From: Streptomyces sp. NRRL B-24085
GTDB lineage: Bacteria; Actinomycetota; Actinomycetes; Streptomycetales; Streptomycetaceae
Assembly (NCBI RefSeq): GCF_001282115.1
Contig: NZ_LJBR01000097.1
Span: 1-64,000 of the forward strand
DNA: 64,000 nucleotides
Reading direction: 5' to 3'
Shown: one piece after another, positions 50,815-62,330 of the stretch
How positions within the stretch are numbered: position 1 is the first letter of the stretch
How the letters are laid out: each line of letters opens with the position of its first letter
Made by a program: the position numbers and the translations under genes
Notes under the pieces: model-generated
Told to the model about the DNA's origin: nothing
The model's input: only the letters and a program-made list of their open reading frames with translations
Databases searched by the model: none

Positions 50815-52143
50815 ATGCAGGCAGAACCGAAGAAATCGCTGGTGGGGCTGGAGTTCGAGGTCGAGGTCGGCCCCGTCGCCCACGGCGGGCACTGCATCGC
50901 CCGCACGGACGACGGCCAGGTGCTGTTCGTCCGGCACACGCTGCCCGGCGAGCGGGTCGTGGCCCGGGTCACCGAGGGCGAGGAGGGCGCGCGGTTCCTG
51001 CGCGCGGACGCGGTGACGGTCCTGGAGGCGTCCAAGGACCGCATCGAGGCGCCCTGCCCCTACGCCGGGCCCGGCCGCTGCGGCGGCTGCGACTGGCAGC
51101 ACGCGAAGCCGGGGGCCCAGCGGCGTCTCAAGGGCGAGGTCGTCGCCGAGCAGCTCAAGCGGCTCGCCGGTCTCACGCCCGAGGAGGCCGGCTGGGACGG
51201 CACGGTGATGCCGGCCGAGGGCGACAAGCTGCCGGCCGGCGAGGTGCCCGCCTGGCGCACCCGCGTGCAGTACGCGGTGGACGCCGACGGCAACGCCGGT
51301 CTGCGCCGCCACCGTTCGCACGAGGTCGAGCCGATCGAGCACTGCATGATCGCCGCGCCGGGCGTCAGCGAACTCGGCATCGAGGAGCGCGACTGGTCCG
51401 GGATGGCGTCCGTGGAGGCGATCGCGGCCACCGGCTCCCAGGACCGCATGGTCATCCTGGAGCCCCGCCCCGGCGCCCGCCTTCCCCTGGTCGAACTCGA
51501 CAAGCCCGTCTCCGTGATGCGGGTCGAGGAGAAGGACGGCGGCATCCACCGCGTCCACGGCCGTGCGTTCGTGCGCGAGCGCGCCGACGGCCGCACCCAC
51601 CGGGTGGGCAGCGGCGGCTTCTGGCAGGTCCACCCGCAGGCCGCCGACACCCTGGTCAAGGCGGTCATGCAGGGTCTGCTGCCGCGCAAGGGCGAGATGG
51701 CGCTCGACTTGTACTGCGGTGTCGGACTGTTCGCGGGGGCGCTGGCCGACCGTCTCGGCGACAAGGGCGCCGTCCTCGGCATCGAGTCCGGCAAGCGCGC
51801 GGTCGAGGACGCCCGGCACAACCTCGCCGCCTTCGACCGGGTCCGCATCGAGCAGGGCAAGGTCGAGAGCGTTCTGCCGCGCACCGGCATCACCGAGGTC
51901 GACCTCATCGTGCTCGACCCGCCGCGCGCGGGGGCGGGCCGCAAGACCGTGCAGCACCTGTCGTCCCTGGGCGCCCGGCGCATCGCGTACGTCGCCTGCG
52001 ACCCGGCGGCGCTGGCGCGGGACCTGGGGTACTTCCGGGACGGGGGGTACCGGGTGCGGACGCTTCGGGTGTTCGACCTCTTCCCGATGACGCATCACAT
52101 GGAGTGCGTGGCGATCCTGGAGCCCGCCGCGAAGGGGATCTGA
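50815..52143 (+). CDS. Class I SAM-dependent RNA uracil-C5 methyltransferase (TrmA/RlmD family)
   Basis: A 442-residue enzyme. An N-terminal TRAM domain (LEFEVEVGPVAHGGHCIART) precedes a Cys-rich [4Fe-4S]-like cluster region (APCPYAGPGRCGGCDWQ). The C-terminal methyltransferase has SAM motif LDLYCGVGLFAGALAD, PRAGAGRKT, and the catalytic Cys in YVACDPAALARDL. It methylates C5 of uridine in tRNA or 23S rRNA; the exact site cannot be read. A hairpin terminator follows. The probable promoter is in the 70 bp before ATG 50815. Confidence 0.92.
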   Translation: MQAEPKKSLVGLEFEVEVGPVAHGGHCIARTDDGQVLFVRHTLPGERVVARVTEGEEGARFLRADAVTVLEASKDRIEAPCPYAGPGRCGGCDWQHAKPGAQRRLKGEVVAEQLKRLAGLTPEEAGWDGTVMPAEGDKLPAGEVPAWRTRVQYAVDADGNAGLRRHRSHEVEPIEHCMIAAPGVSELGIEERDWSGMASVEAIAATGSQDRMVILEPRPGARLPLVELDKPVSVMRVEEKDGGIHRVHGRAFVRERADGRTHRVGSGGFWQVHPQAADTLVKAVMQGLLPRKGEMALDLYCGVGLFAGALADRLGDKGAVLGIESGKRAVEDARHNLAAFDRVRIEQGKVESVLPRTGITEVDLIVLDPPRAGAGRKTVQHLSSLGARRIAYVACDPAALARDLGYFRDGGYRVRTLRVFDLFPMTHHMECVAILEPAAKGI

Positions 52144-52160
52144 CCCATCGGCAACGGATC

Positions 52161-52200
52161 GCGGAAGACCCCGGCTCATGAGACGGCCGGGGTCTTCCGC
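52161..52200. terminator. Bidirectional terminator between the methyltransferase and FtsX-permease genes
   Basis: GCGGAAGACCCCGGC (52161-52175) and GCCGGGGTCTTCCGC (52186-52200): perfect 15-bp stem with a 10-nt loop, between convergent stops. Confidence 0.85.
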
Positions 52201-52222
52201 TGTGCGAAGCCGCCGGCTCGGC

Positions 52223-55057
52223 TCAGTCGGCGGCGAGCAGGTGGGCGGGGGCGATCCGGGACAGCCCCCGGATCGGCACCGTCAGAGCCGCCACCACCAG
52301 GGCGGTCGCCGCGAGCGTGGCCAGCAGCGCGGCGCCGGCGACCGGGAACAGGTGTCCGTGCAGCACGCCCCGGCCGAGGGTCAGGACCCCGGCCAGACCG
52401 ATCACGGCACCTGACAGGCCGCCCAGCAGAGCCAGCCCGATTCCCTCGTAGAGGGTCAGCTTCGCCAGCTCGCGGTTGGTCCAGCCGGTCGCCCGCAGCA
52501 CCGCGAGATCGGCGGCCCGTTCGCGCTGCGAGATGACCAGGACGTCGATGGCGCCGGCGGCGCCCAGCAGCAGGGAGAGGGCGACGCTGAGGTAGTCGGC
52601 CTCGCGCGCCTGCGCCACCACGGCACTGCCGAGCAGCGACCCGGCCACCTCGCCCCGGAAGGCCAGCGTCAGGGCGAGCAGCACCGTGAAGGCGGCCACT
52701 CCCAGCGCCAGCCCCGCCGCGCCCAGCAGTGTGCGGCCCCGCACCCGCAGCAGGTTGAGCATGGCCAGTCCGGCCACCGAACGCACCGGGTGCGGGCGGC
52801 GGGCCGCCGTCACCGGGGGCCGGACGGCTTCCATCGGTCCCAGCCGGGTGGCGAGCCAGGCGGGGATCAGCCCCGCCGCCGTGGCCAGGAGAAGCGCCAC
52901 CGGGAGCACGAGGAGCGACTTGGCGCCGGCTTCGGGCTGGCCGAGCACCCGGCCCAGCACGTACGCGAGCACCGTGCCCACGGCCCCGGCGGCGAGGCCG
53001 ATCAGCGCCAGTTCGGCGAGGACCAGGCGGAGCACTTCGCCACGACTCCAGCCGAGGCAGCGCAGCGTGCCGATCTCGGTGCGACGCGAGCGCACCGAGG
53101 CCAGCGCGGCCTGGCCGAGGAAGAGCGCGCACACGACGAGGACCAGCACGAAGAGCACCGCGCTCTTGGTGTCCACCGCCCGGAGGATGCGCAGTGCCAC
53201 GCCCTTGGCGACCCAACGCTCCGTCACCTGTGCCGAGTCGGCCAGTGCCACCGTCTGCGGTGCGGGCGAGCTGCCGACGGTGACGTCGACCTGGAGCCGG
53301 GGGTAGGTGGCCCGTATCTTTCCGGCCACCGCGTTCACCCGCGCCCGGGAGGCGGTGTCGACGCCGGTCACTCCGGCCACCCGGATCCTGATCGCGCTGA
53401 CCGGCGCCTTGTCCTGGAGGCTCGGGACCCGACGGCTCCTGGTGAGCGCGGTGATGGAGTCCATCGTCGTCAGCATGGTGGGCGGCGGGCTGACGTAGCC
53501 GCCCAGGTTGCGGTCGGGCTGCAACGGCTTGCCGTGCAGCTTCGCCCGGGTCGCGCTGTCCGCACCGGTGACCTGCGGGATCTGGTAGGTCTCCAGCGGG
53601 GTGTCGGACAGGGGTGAGAAGCCGGGCAGTCTGCCGGTGTCGTAGCGGCCGACCAGGCGGACGAAGGGATTGGGCAGGCGTCCGGAGTCTACGCCGTCGC
53701 ACCTTCCCAGGCCGATGCAGTCCGTGGCGGCGTGACTGGTCACCTTCCGGTACTGGGTGCCCTGGTGGTTCTCCTCGGGGACGTTGGGGAACGGCTGCTG
53801 GTTCGAGTTGGTGATCCACAGGCTGGGCTTCTGCGGGGGCTGCGGCTGCGCGGCGAGGTCGCCGTCGGGGGTCCGGCGGTAGGTGACCGGGCCGACCGTC
53901 CAGTAGCTGCCGGTGTCGAACGAGTCCTCGGTCAGTGCCTTCCGGTAGCCCTTGCTCAGATCGACGCGGGTCGTGCCCACCGGGGTGCCGTGCAGGTTCC
54001 GGACGAAGCGGCCGGCTGCCGGGTTGCCCAGTTTCGAGGGCAGCTCGGCCGGGTCGCCGACGTCGAGCCGCTCGACCGTGGCGTCGAGCGTGCCGGTGGT
54101 CAGCGGGGCGTCGCTGAGCAGCGCGGGGATGTAGGTGTCGTGCCGGCCGTGGACGCTCTTGGCGCCCGACACCGTCCACGGCTTGTCCTGCTCGGTGAGC
54201 ATCCGGCCCGAGGCGATGGTGCCGCCGAGGCCCACCAGCCGGTCCTCGGCCGCCGGGTCGATGGCGGACAGCAGTACGGGGTAACTGACCGGAACGTCGA
54301 TCGTGGCCTTGTCCCGGCCGGACTGGCAGTTCATCCGCGAACTCAGGTCCGGGTCGAAGGGTGACTTGTCCCTGAGGTCCTCGGCGATGATGTTCGGCTT
54401 CAACGGCAGATCGAGGTTGAACTCGGTCTGCTCGGTCTTGTCCCAGTTGAAGTAGTAGCAGACGTCGTACTTCCCCTTGATCCGGTACCGCTGGGTGCTC
54501 TTTTCGGCCGCACCCGTCTCCAGGGTGTCGGACTCGAAGAGGCCGTCCGACTCCGACGCCGACGTCAGGGGGGAGCGGGTGAGGTAGACGTACTCGTCCG
54601 AGGTGCGGTAGCTGCCCAGTCCGGAGGTGAGCGTGGGGCGGATGCGCAGGATCTGCCGGGACGCCTTCCCGTCCAGGAAGCGGGACACGTCCACCGTGAC
54701 GGTGCTCGCCACCATGAGATAGCCGATGTTGGCGACCGGGGCGGCCACGTCGATCCCGGCCATGCCGCGGATGCGCCGGTACTGGTCGACGGTGATGCCG
54801 CCGAACGTGCCGGACAGGAAGTTCGGCGTGACCAGACCGCTCCGCCGCTCCACGTCCGTCTGCGAGTCGGGCGGGCGTACCAGGACGTCGTACGCGGAGC
54901 GTGAGTTCTTCCGTACCGTGCCCACGGTGGTCGCCTGGCTCGTGCTCACCGTCGCGGTCAGCAGGGTGAAACTGGTCGCCGCCACCAGGATTCCGGCGGC
55001 CAGGGCCAGTGCGCGCCCGCGCCGCCGCCGCAGCTGGTCGAGGATCATCGTCATCAC
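52223..55057 (-). CDS. FtsX-like ABC exporter permease with a large extracytoplasmic domain
   Basis: A 944-residue permease. One helix near the N-terminus (about 13-38) precedes an extracytoplasmic region of roughly 590 residues with four cysteines (in DVCYYF, MNCQSG and DCIGLGRCDG, possibly two disulfides). Then follow two FtsX-type permease modules: three helices (about 640-750; LVLVVCALFLGQAALASVRS) and another group (about 800-940). It pairs with the ATPase encoded 4 bp upstream (GTGA overlap). Two-module permeases of this kind often export antimicrobials or act as sensors. The PadR regulator on the other side probably controls the pair. GTG 55057 or ATG 55054 can start. Confidence 0.87.
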   Translation of the reverse strand: MMTMILDQLRRRRGRALALAAGILVAATSFTLLTATVSTSQATTVGTVRKNSRSAYDVLVRPPDSQTDVERRSGLVTPNFLSGTFGGITVDQYRRIRGMAGIDVAAPVANIGYLMVASTVTVDVSRFLDGKASRQILRIRPTLTSGLGSYRTSDEYVYLTRSPLTSASESDGLFESDTLETGAAEKSTQRYRIKGKYDVCYYFNWDKTEQTEFNLDLPLKPNIIAEDLRDKSPFDPDLSSRMNCQSGRDKATIDVPVSYPVLLSAIDPAAEDRLVGLGGTIASGRMLTEQDKPWTVSGAKSVHGRHDTYIPALLSDAPLTTGTLDATVERLDVGDPAELPSKLGNPAAGRFVRNLHGTPVGTTRVDLSKGYRKALTEDSFDTGSYWTVGPVTYRRTPDGDLAAQPQPPQKPSLWITNSNQQPFPNVPEENHQGTQYRKVTSHAATDCIGLGRCDGVDSGRLPNPFVRLVGRYDTGRLPGFSPLSDTPLETYQIPQVTGADSATRAKLHGKPLQPDRNLGGYVSPPPTMLTTMDSITALTRSRRVPSLQDKAPVSAIRIRVAGVTGVDTASRARVNAVAGKIRATYPRLQVDVTVGSSPAPQTVALADSAQVTERWVAKGVALRILRAVDTKSAVLFVLVLVVCALFLGQAALASVRSRRTEIGTLRCLGWSRGEVLRLVLAELALIGLAAGAVGTVLAYVLGRVLGQPEAGAKSLLVLPVALLLATAAGLIPAWLATRLGPMEAVRPPVTAARRPHPVRSVAGLAMLNLLRVRGRTLLGAAGLALGVAAFTVLLALTLAFRGEVAGSLLGSAVVAQAREADYLSVALSLLLGAAGAIDVLVISQRERAADLAVLRATGWTNRELAKLTLYEGIGLALLGGLSGAVIGLAGVLTLGRGVLHGHLFPVAGAALLATLAATALVVAALTVPIRGLSRIAPAHLLAAD

Positions 55058-55758
55058 GGGCGCAGGCCCCCCAGCCGGTGCAGCACGTCGCCGGACGGCG
55101 TGATCCGCTGGTCCGAGGTGATCCTGCCGTCCTGCAACCGCACGACCCGGTCGCCGCCCGCGGCGACCTCGGCGTCGTGGGTGGCGATCAGCATCGTCAT
55201 CCCGTAGCGCTCGCGCAGCGACATCAGCAGGTCGATGATCTCCCGCCCGATCACGCTGTCCAGGTTGCCCGTGGGCTCGTCGGCCAGTAACAGTCCCGGC
55301 CGGTTGATCAACGCCCGTGCCACGGCGACGCGTTGCTGCTGGCCGCCCGACAACTGCGAGGGGAGGGCGTCGGCCCGCCGGTTCAGGCCCACAGCCTCCA
55401 GCAGCTCCATGCCGCGCGCACGCCGGTCGAAGTCCACTCTGCGCGGCAGGACGGGGGCGAGCACATTGTCCAGCGCGGTCAGCGCGGGCAGCAGGTGGAA
55501 GCGCTGGAAGACGAAGCCGACACGCCGCCGGTGACGGTCCAGGTCCCGGGGTTTCAGTCGGGTGCCGTCGATCTCGACGTGTCCCTCGTCGGGCTGGTCC
55601 ATGCCGCCCGTCACATGCAGGACGGTGGACTTGCCGGCGCCGGACGGCCCGGTCAGCATCACCACCTCGCCGGCGGCGACCTCCAGGTCGATCCCGTCCA
55701 GGGCGGTCAGGCCGGGATACCGGCGGCTCACCCCGCGCAACGCCACGCTCACAGCCAT
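55054..55758 (-). CDS. ABC transporter ATP-binding protein (MacB/LolD type)
   Basis: A 234-residue ATPase. Walker [11 protein letters not shown] (about residue 37), Q-loop [10 protein letters not shown], signature [15 protein letters not shown], Walker [11 protein letters not shown]-loop THD. It energises the permease encoded downstream. ATG 55758 starts the recognised domain ([16 protein letters not shown]); a longer reading to 55812 runs over the operator and is rejected. It is divergent from the PadR gene with 91 bp between, in which the operator lies. Confidence 0.92.
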   Translation of the reverse strand: MAVSVALRGVSRRYPGLTALDGIDLEVAAGEVVMLTGPSGAGKSTVLHVTGGMDQPDEGHVEIDGTRLKPRDLDRHRRRVGFVFQRFHLLPALTALDNVLAPVLPRRVDFDRRARGMELLEAVGLNRRADALPSQLSGGQQQRVAVARALINRPGLLLADEPTGNLDSVIGREIIDLLMSLRERYGMTMLIATHDAEVAAGGDRVVRLQDGRITSDQRITPSGDVLHRLGGLRP

Positions 55759-55795
55759 GTATGCAGCCTCGCCCTCATCACGCCGTACATCCCCG

Positions 55796-55834
55796 CCCCT
55801 GCATTGCGACAATGCAGGGGTATGTTGTCACAAT
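55796..55834. promoter_or_regulatory. PadR operator candidates (two palindromes)
   Basis: CCCCTGCATTG (55796-55806) and its inverted copy (55810-55820) form a perfect 11-bp inverted repeat around CGA. A second, shorter palindrome TTGTCACAA is at 55825-55833. Both contain TTG/CAA arms; they lie between the ABC exporter genes and padR, the normal place for a PadR repressor site. Confidence 0.75.
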
Positions 55835-55849
55835 GTAGAAGGGACGTGT

Positions 55850-56455
55850 ATGCCGCTCCATCACGCCGTGCTCGCGCTGCTGACCCGGCGACCGAATCAC
55901 GGATACGAACTCAAGGCCCGGTTCGAGGAGGCCGTCGGCCCGCAGTGGGGCGGCCTGAACATCGGTCACCTCTACCAGATCCTCGAACGGCTGGTCCGTG
56001 ACGGCTATGTCTCGCGCTCGCAGGTCACGCAGACCGACCGGCCCGACAAGAACCTCTACACGCTCACCGAAGCGGGCGAGGCCGAGCTGCGCTCGTGGGC
56101 GACCACCCCCTGGGTGCGCGTCGGCGGCTTCCGCGACGAGCTGTTCCTGAAGCTCCTCGGCGCTGTCGCGCTGGGCCCCCAGGCCCTGGCCGCACTGATC
56201 GAGTCGCAGCGGCAGACGTACCTGTCCGAGCTCGCGGGCCTTTCGCGGCAGCGCCGCGCCCACGCCGACGAGCCGCTGGTCGCCGTCCTGATCGACGCCG
56301 CCATCGCGCACACCAAGGCCGACCTCGGACTGCTGGACAGCGCCGCGCAGCATCTGGGCCCGCTCGCCACGGCACAGAGCGCGCAGGCGCCCGAGCGCTC
56401 AGCCTCAGGGGCACGGGATGACGCCGACGAGGCTCCGAGGGGCAGGGCGGGATGA
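55850..56455 (+). CDS. PadR family transcriptional repressor
   Basis: A 201-residue regulator. The PadR winged helix (about 1-85) reads MPLHHAVLALLTRRPNHGYE and GHLYQILERLVRDGYV. The C-terminal dimerisation helices follow (ALIESQRQTYLSELAGLSRQ). ATG 55850 has AGAAGGGACG. It probably represses its own gene and the divergent ABC exporter until a ligand arrives, as is usual for PadR-ABC pairs. A charged tail of about 20 residues ends the protein. Confidence 0.91.
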   Translation: MPLHHAVLALLTRRPNHGYELKARFEEAVGPQWGGLNIGHLYQILERLVRDGYVSRSQVTQTDRPDKNLYTLTEAGEAELRSWATTPWVRVGGFRDELFLKLLGAVALGPQALAALIESQRQTYLSELAGLSRQRRAHADEPLVAVLIDAAIAHTKADLGLLDSAAQHLGPLATAQSAQAPERSASGARDDADEAPRGRAG

Positions 56456-56525
56456 GAGGGGGCCGTGCGATCGCCGGGAGGGGCGCTCGGTCAGGAACGA
56501 GCAGGGAGGGGCGCTCGGTACCGGC

Positions 56526-57377
56526 TCATTCCCCCTGACCGGGCTTCGCCAGCTCCGCGTTGAACTGGGCGCCGACCAGAAGGGCCAGGTTGGACAGCCA
56601 CAGCCAGACCAGGAAGACCACGACGCCCGCCAGCGAGCCGTACAGCCGGCTGTACGTGCCGACGTGCGAGGTGTACAGGGCGAACCCGACCGAGACGGCC
56701 AGCAGGAGGGCCACCGCCAGGGTGCCGCCCGGCGCCGTCCGGCCGACGGGGCGGGAGCACGCCGGGCCCGAGCGGTACAGGACCAGGACCAGGGCCACGG
56801 CGACCGCGGCGATGACCGGCCACCGCAGTGTGTCCCAGCCGGCCTGGAGACCGGTGCCCAGGTGCAGCGCACTGCCCAGACGCCGGACGAGGCTGCCGCT
56901 GATCAGCAGCGCGAGGGTCGAGGTCAGGAGCAGGGCGAGCAGCACCAGGGCGGTGGCGAGGATGCGCGGAGCGGTACGCCAGACCGGCCGGTCCGCGTCG
57001 ACGCGGTGCATGGCGTAGAGCGCCCGGCGGAAGACGCTCAGATAGCTGCATCCCGACCACAGGGCACCCGTCCCACCGACGAAGATCAACGTCCATGCCG
57101 TCGACGACTGCCCCGCCATCTGCCGCAGGGTGCTGCGCAGCAGGGCACGGGACGCGCTCGGCGTGGCCTGCACCACGCGGTCGATGACCTCCGGCTCGGC
57201 GGTGGGCACGGCCAGACCGAGGATCGAGAGAATCACCAGCAGGGAGGGGAACAGGGCCAGCACCGCGTAGTAGGTGAGCGCCGCGGCCCAGTCCGTGACG
57301 TCGTCGTTCCAGACCGACACCGGCGTCCGGCGCAGCGCCGCCCGCCATCGCGCCGTGCGGCCGTCCGCGTCATCCAT
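56526..57377 (-). CDS. YihY/BrkB-like integral membrane protein
   Basis: A 283-residue BrkB-family membrane protein with six predicted helices. Conserved motifs DWAAALTYYAVLALFPSLLV (first helix) and the WLWLSNLALLVGAQFNAELA motif at the end are diagnostic. The family is sometimes called ribonuclease BN in error; its function is unclear. ATG 57377 has AGAAGG 8 nt upstream. It is followed by no operon partner on the same strand within 70 bp of padR. Confidence 0.88.
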   Translation of the reverse strand: MDDADGRTARWRAALRRTPVSVWNDDVTDWAAALTYYAVLALFPSLLVILSILGLAVPTAEPEVIDRVVQATPSASRALLRSTLRQMAGQSSTAWTLIFVGGTGALWSGCSYLSVFRRALYAMHRVDADRPVWRTAPRILATALVLLALLLTSTLALLISGSLVRRLGSALHLGTGLQAGWDTLRWPVIAAVAVALVLVLYRSGPACSRPVGRTAPGGTLAVALLLAVSVGFALYTSHVGTYSRLYGSLAGVVVFLVWLWLSNLALLVGAQFNAELAKPGQGE

Positions 57378-57457
57378 GGCGAGACCTTCTTGTGGGTACG
57401 GGCTCGTGGGTACGGGCTGTGGTTACGGGCTTGTTGTTACGAGGCGATCTGGTCGTT

Positions 57458-58666
57458 TCACAGGAAGCGTCGGATCGGTCCGACCGCGGCCTCCCCGACG
57501 CGTTGCAGCACGGCCCGCCGTCTCCACCGGTGCAGGTCGATGTCCACACTGCGTTCGAGATCCTTCTCGTAGTCCCGGTCGAGGGCGGCGGTGAACTCCT
57601 CGTCCAGCACGGCGAGCATCACCTCTTCGTCGTGGTCCATGGAGCGCCGGTTGAAGTTGGTGGATCCGATGAGGGAGGCCACCGAGTCCACGGTGATGAT
57701 CTTGGCGTGCATCATGGTCGGCTGGTACTGACGTATGTGCACGCCTGCCCGGAGCAGACGCGTGTAGTGGTGCTGACCGGCCAATTGACAGGCGCGCTGG
57801 TCGGTGTGGGGACCGGGCAGCAGGATCTCGACCCGCACCCCGCGACGCGCGGTCTCGCACAGCAGGTCGATGAAGTAGTCGTCCGGGGCGAAGTAGGCGG
57901 TGGCCAGCCGGAACCGTTCCTCGGCGGAGCTGAGCATGATCCGGATGAGGGTCTGCATGTCCTGCCAGCCGATGCTCGCGGAGCCGCGGACGACCTGTAC
58001 CACCGACGAGCCGGCCTGCCGGTGTTCCGTGAAGCGGTCACGGGCGTCGAAGAGCTCGTCGTGGCACTCGGCCCAGTTCTGCGCGAACGCGGCCGCGATG
58101 CCGTCGACGGCCGGACCGCGCACCTGGACATGGGTGTCCCGCCACTCGGCGGGGTTGCGCGCGTCGCCGCACCACTCCTCCGCGATGCCGACGCCGCCGG
58201 TGAAGGCGGTGTCCTCGTCGACGACGAGGGCCTTGCGATGGCAGCGGTGGTTCTGCTTGAACGGCGACAGCCACGCCGGCTTGCGGAACCATGCCACCTG
58301 CACGCCCGCGGCGCTCATGAGGTCCAGCAACCGCCCCTCGATCGACTTGGCGCCGAAGCCGTCGAGCAGCAGTCGTACCCGCACCCCCGCACGGGCGCGT
58401 TCGGCCAGCGCGTCGGCGAAGTCGTGGGCGATCTGCCCCCGCCAGTACACGAACGTCATCATGTCGATGGTGTGCCGGGCCGAACGGATCGCTCCGAGCA
58501 TCGCGGGGAAGATCTGATCGCCGTTGCGCAGCGGCACCAGGTCGTTGCCCTCGGTCGCGGCCACGCCGATCAGCCGCTCCAGACGGCGGCGCAGCCGCTG
58601 CTTGCGCGCCGCGAGGTCGGGGGTGGTGTCCTGTGCGAGCAGTGCGGGTCTGCCACCGAGTGTCAC
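57458..58666 (-). CDS. Phospholipase D family protein (cardiolipin synthase-like)
   Basis: A 402-residue enzyme with two HKD motifs: HRKALVVDEDTAFTGG (first) and MHAKIITVDSVASLIGSTN (second). It could condense phosphatidylglycerol units to cardiolipin or act on another phosphodiester. The N-terminal membrane helices of classical cardiolipin synthases are absent, so membrane contact would be peripheral. GTG 58666 is preceded by CGGAGA. It is the gene just upstream of the BrkB-like gene on the same strand, 80 bp away. Confidence 0.9.
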   Translation of the reverse strand: MTLGGRPALLAQDTTPDLAARKQRLRRRLERLIGVAATEGNDLVPLRNGDQIFPAMLGAIRSARHTIDMMTFVYWRGQIAHDFADALAERARAGVRVRLLLDGFGAKSIEGRLLDLMSAAGVQVAWFRKPAWLSPFKQNHRCHRKALVVDEDTAFTGGVGIAEEWCGDARNPAEWRDTHVQVRGPAVDGIAAAFAQNWAECHDELFDARDRFTEHRQAGSSVVQVVRGSASIGWQDMQTLIRIMLSSAEERFRLATAYFAPDDYFIDLLCETARRGVRVEILLPGPHTDQRACQLAGQHHYTRLLRAGVHIRQYQPTMMHAKIITVDSVASLIGSTNFNRRSMDHDEEVMLAVLDEEFTAALDRDYEKDLERSVDIDLHRWRRRAVLQRVGEAAVGPIRRFL

Positions 58667-58861
58667 GCCGGGTCTCCGAAAGGTCGCGAAGCGGGAACGT
58701 CACGGGCCGGCGAACCGGCCCGAACAACCGCCTTCCCGGTCGGCGCCGCGGCACACGATTACCCCGGTCACGGGTTCCTGCGGCACGATGGCGCTGACAT
58801 CCCGCCCGAGAGCGTGGCCCCTCTGGAGCCCTCGACCACCTGACCCCCGGAAGGCCGCCGC

Positions 58862-60037
58862 ATGAGGATCTCGCAACGCGCCCAGTCCGTCGCGCCGTTC
58901 TACGCCATGGAGTTCGGCAAGCACGCCGCGGCGCTGGAGGCCGAGGGGCGGCACGTCGTCAAACTCAGCCTGGGGGAGCCGGACTTCGGGGCCCCGCCCG
59001 CCGTGATCGAGGCGATGCGGGACGCCGTGGGCAGCAGGCCCATGAGCTACACCGGGGCGCTCGGGCTGCCCGAACTGCGCCTTGCCATAGCGCGGTTCTA
59101 CGGTGAGCGGCACGGCGTCGACGTCGATCCGGGCCGGGTCGTCGTGACCGCCGGGGCGTCGGCCGCGCTGGTGCTGGGCGCCGCCGCCCTGGTCGAGCCC
59201 GGCGACGAGGTGCTCATCGCCGACCCCTCCTACCCCTGCAACCGGCAGATCGCCGAGAGCTTCGGGGCGCGGGTCACGCTCGTGCCCACCAGCGCCGGGT
59301 CGCGCTACCAGCTGGACGCGGCGTCCGTGCGGTCGCACTGGACGGACCGCACCCGCGGGATCATGGTCGCCAGCCCCTCCAACCCGACCGGCACCTCGGT
59401 GCCGGCCGCCGAGCTGGCCGCGATCAGCGAGCTCGCCAGGGAGCGGGACGCCTGGCGGATCGTCGACGAGATCTACCTCGACCTCGGCGACCACGACGAG
59501 CACGGACGGCCGCCGCGCAGTGTGCTGTCGTACGACCCGGACGCCGTGGTCATCAACAGCTTCTCGAAGTACTTCGGGATGACCGGCTGGCGGCTGGGCT
59601 GGTGCGTGGTGCCCGAGGCGCTGGTGCCCGCGCTGGAGCGGCTCGCCCAGAACTACATGATCTGCGCCTCCACCCCCGCCCAGCACGCCGCGCTCGCCTG
59701 CTTCACGCCCGAGTCGCTCGCCGTGTGCGAGGAGCGGCGGGCCGAGTTCGGGCGGCGGCGGGCCCTCGTCCTCGACGGGCTCGCACAGATCGGGCTGCCG
59801 GTGCCCGTGCCGCCCGACGGGGCGTTCTACGTCTACTTCGACGTCAGCGGCACCGGACTCACCTCGTGGGAGTTCTGCGGGCGGGCGCTCCAGGAGGCGC
59901 AGGTCGCGCTCACGCCCGGGCGGGACTTCGGGGTGGGCACCGCCGACACGCATGTCCGGCTGTCCTACGCGGCCTCGGCCGGGGAACTGCGCGAGGGGAT
60001 CGCGCGGCTCGGGAAGTTCGTCGCCGCGCTCGTCTAG
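58862..60037 (+). CDS. PLP-dependent aminotransferase (class I/II)
   Basis: A 391-residue fold-type I aminotransferase. Signature motifs are SLGEPDFGAPPAVIE, NPTGTSVP (Asn contact), VDEIYLDLG with the Asp that holds the pyridine nitrogen, and NSFSKYFGMTGWRLGW with the Schiff-base Lys. The substrate is not evident; aspartate and branched or aromatic amino acids are all possible. ATG 58862 has GGAAGG 7 nt upstream. A strong hairpin follows, facing katG. Confidence 0.92.
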   Translation: MRISQRAQSVAPFYAMEFGKHAAALEAEGRHVVKLSLGEPDFGAPPAVIEAMRDAVGSRPMSYTGALGLPELRLAIARFYGERHGVDVDPGRVVVTAGASAALVLGAAALVEPGDEVLIADPSYPCNRQIAESFGARVTLVPTSAGSRYQLDAASVRSHWTDRTRGIMVASPSNPTGTSVPAAELAAISELARERDAWRIVDEIYLDLGDHDEHGRPPRSVLSYDPDAVVINSFSKYFGMTGWRLGWCVVPEALVPALERLAQNYMICASTPAQHAALACFTPESLAVCEERRAEFGRRRALVLDGLAQIGLPVPVPPDGAFYVYFDVSGTGLTSWEFCGRALQEAQVALTPGRDFGVGTADTHVRLSYAASAGELREGIARLGKFVAALV

Positions 60038-60043
60038 ACACGG

Positions 60044-60077
60044 CACAGGGGCCGGTCCGCCGAGACCGGCCCCTGTG
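60044..60077. terminator. Bidirectional terminator between the aminotransferase gene and katG
   Basis: CACAGGGGCCGGTC (60044-60057) and complement (60064-60077), perfect 14-bp stem, loop CGCCGA, between convergent stops. Confidence 0.85.
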
Positions 60078-60089
60078 TCATGCGGATGC

Positions 60090-62330
<2,241 letters not shown>

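Noticed and set aside
48685-52179. Minus-strand open frame of 1164 codons opposite the KimA-like and methyltransferase genes
   Set aside because: Composition shadow (Arg/Gly/Asp/Val/His rich), no domain, and both plus-strand genes are certain.
55759-55812. N-terminal extension of the ABC ATPase
   Set aside because: It would run across the PadR operator and promoter region; ATG 55758 starts the domain directly.
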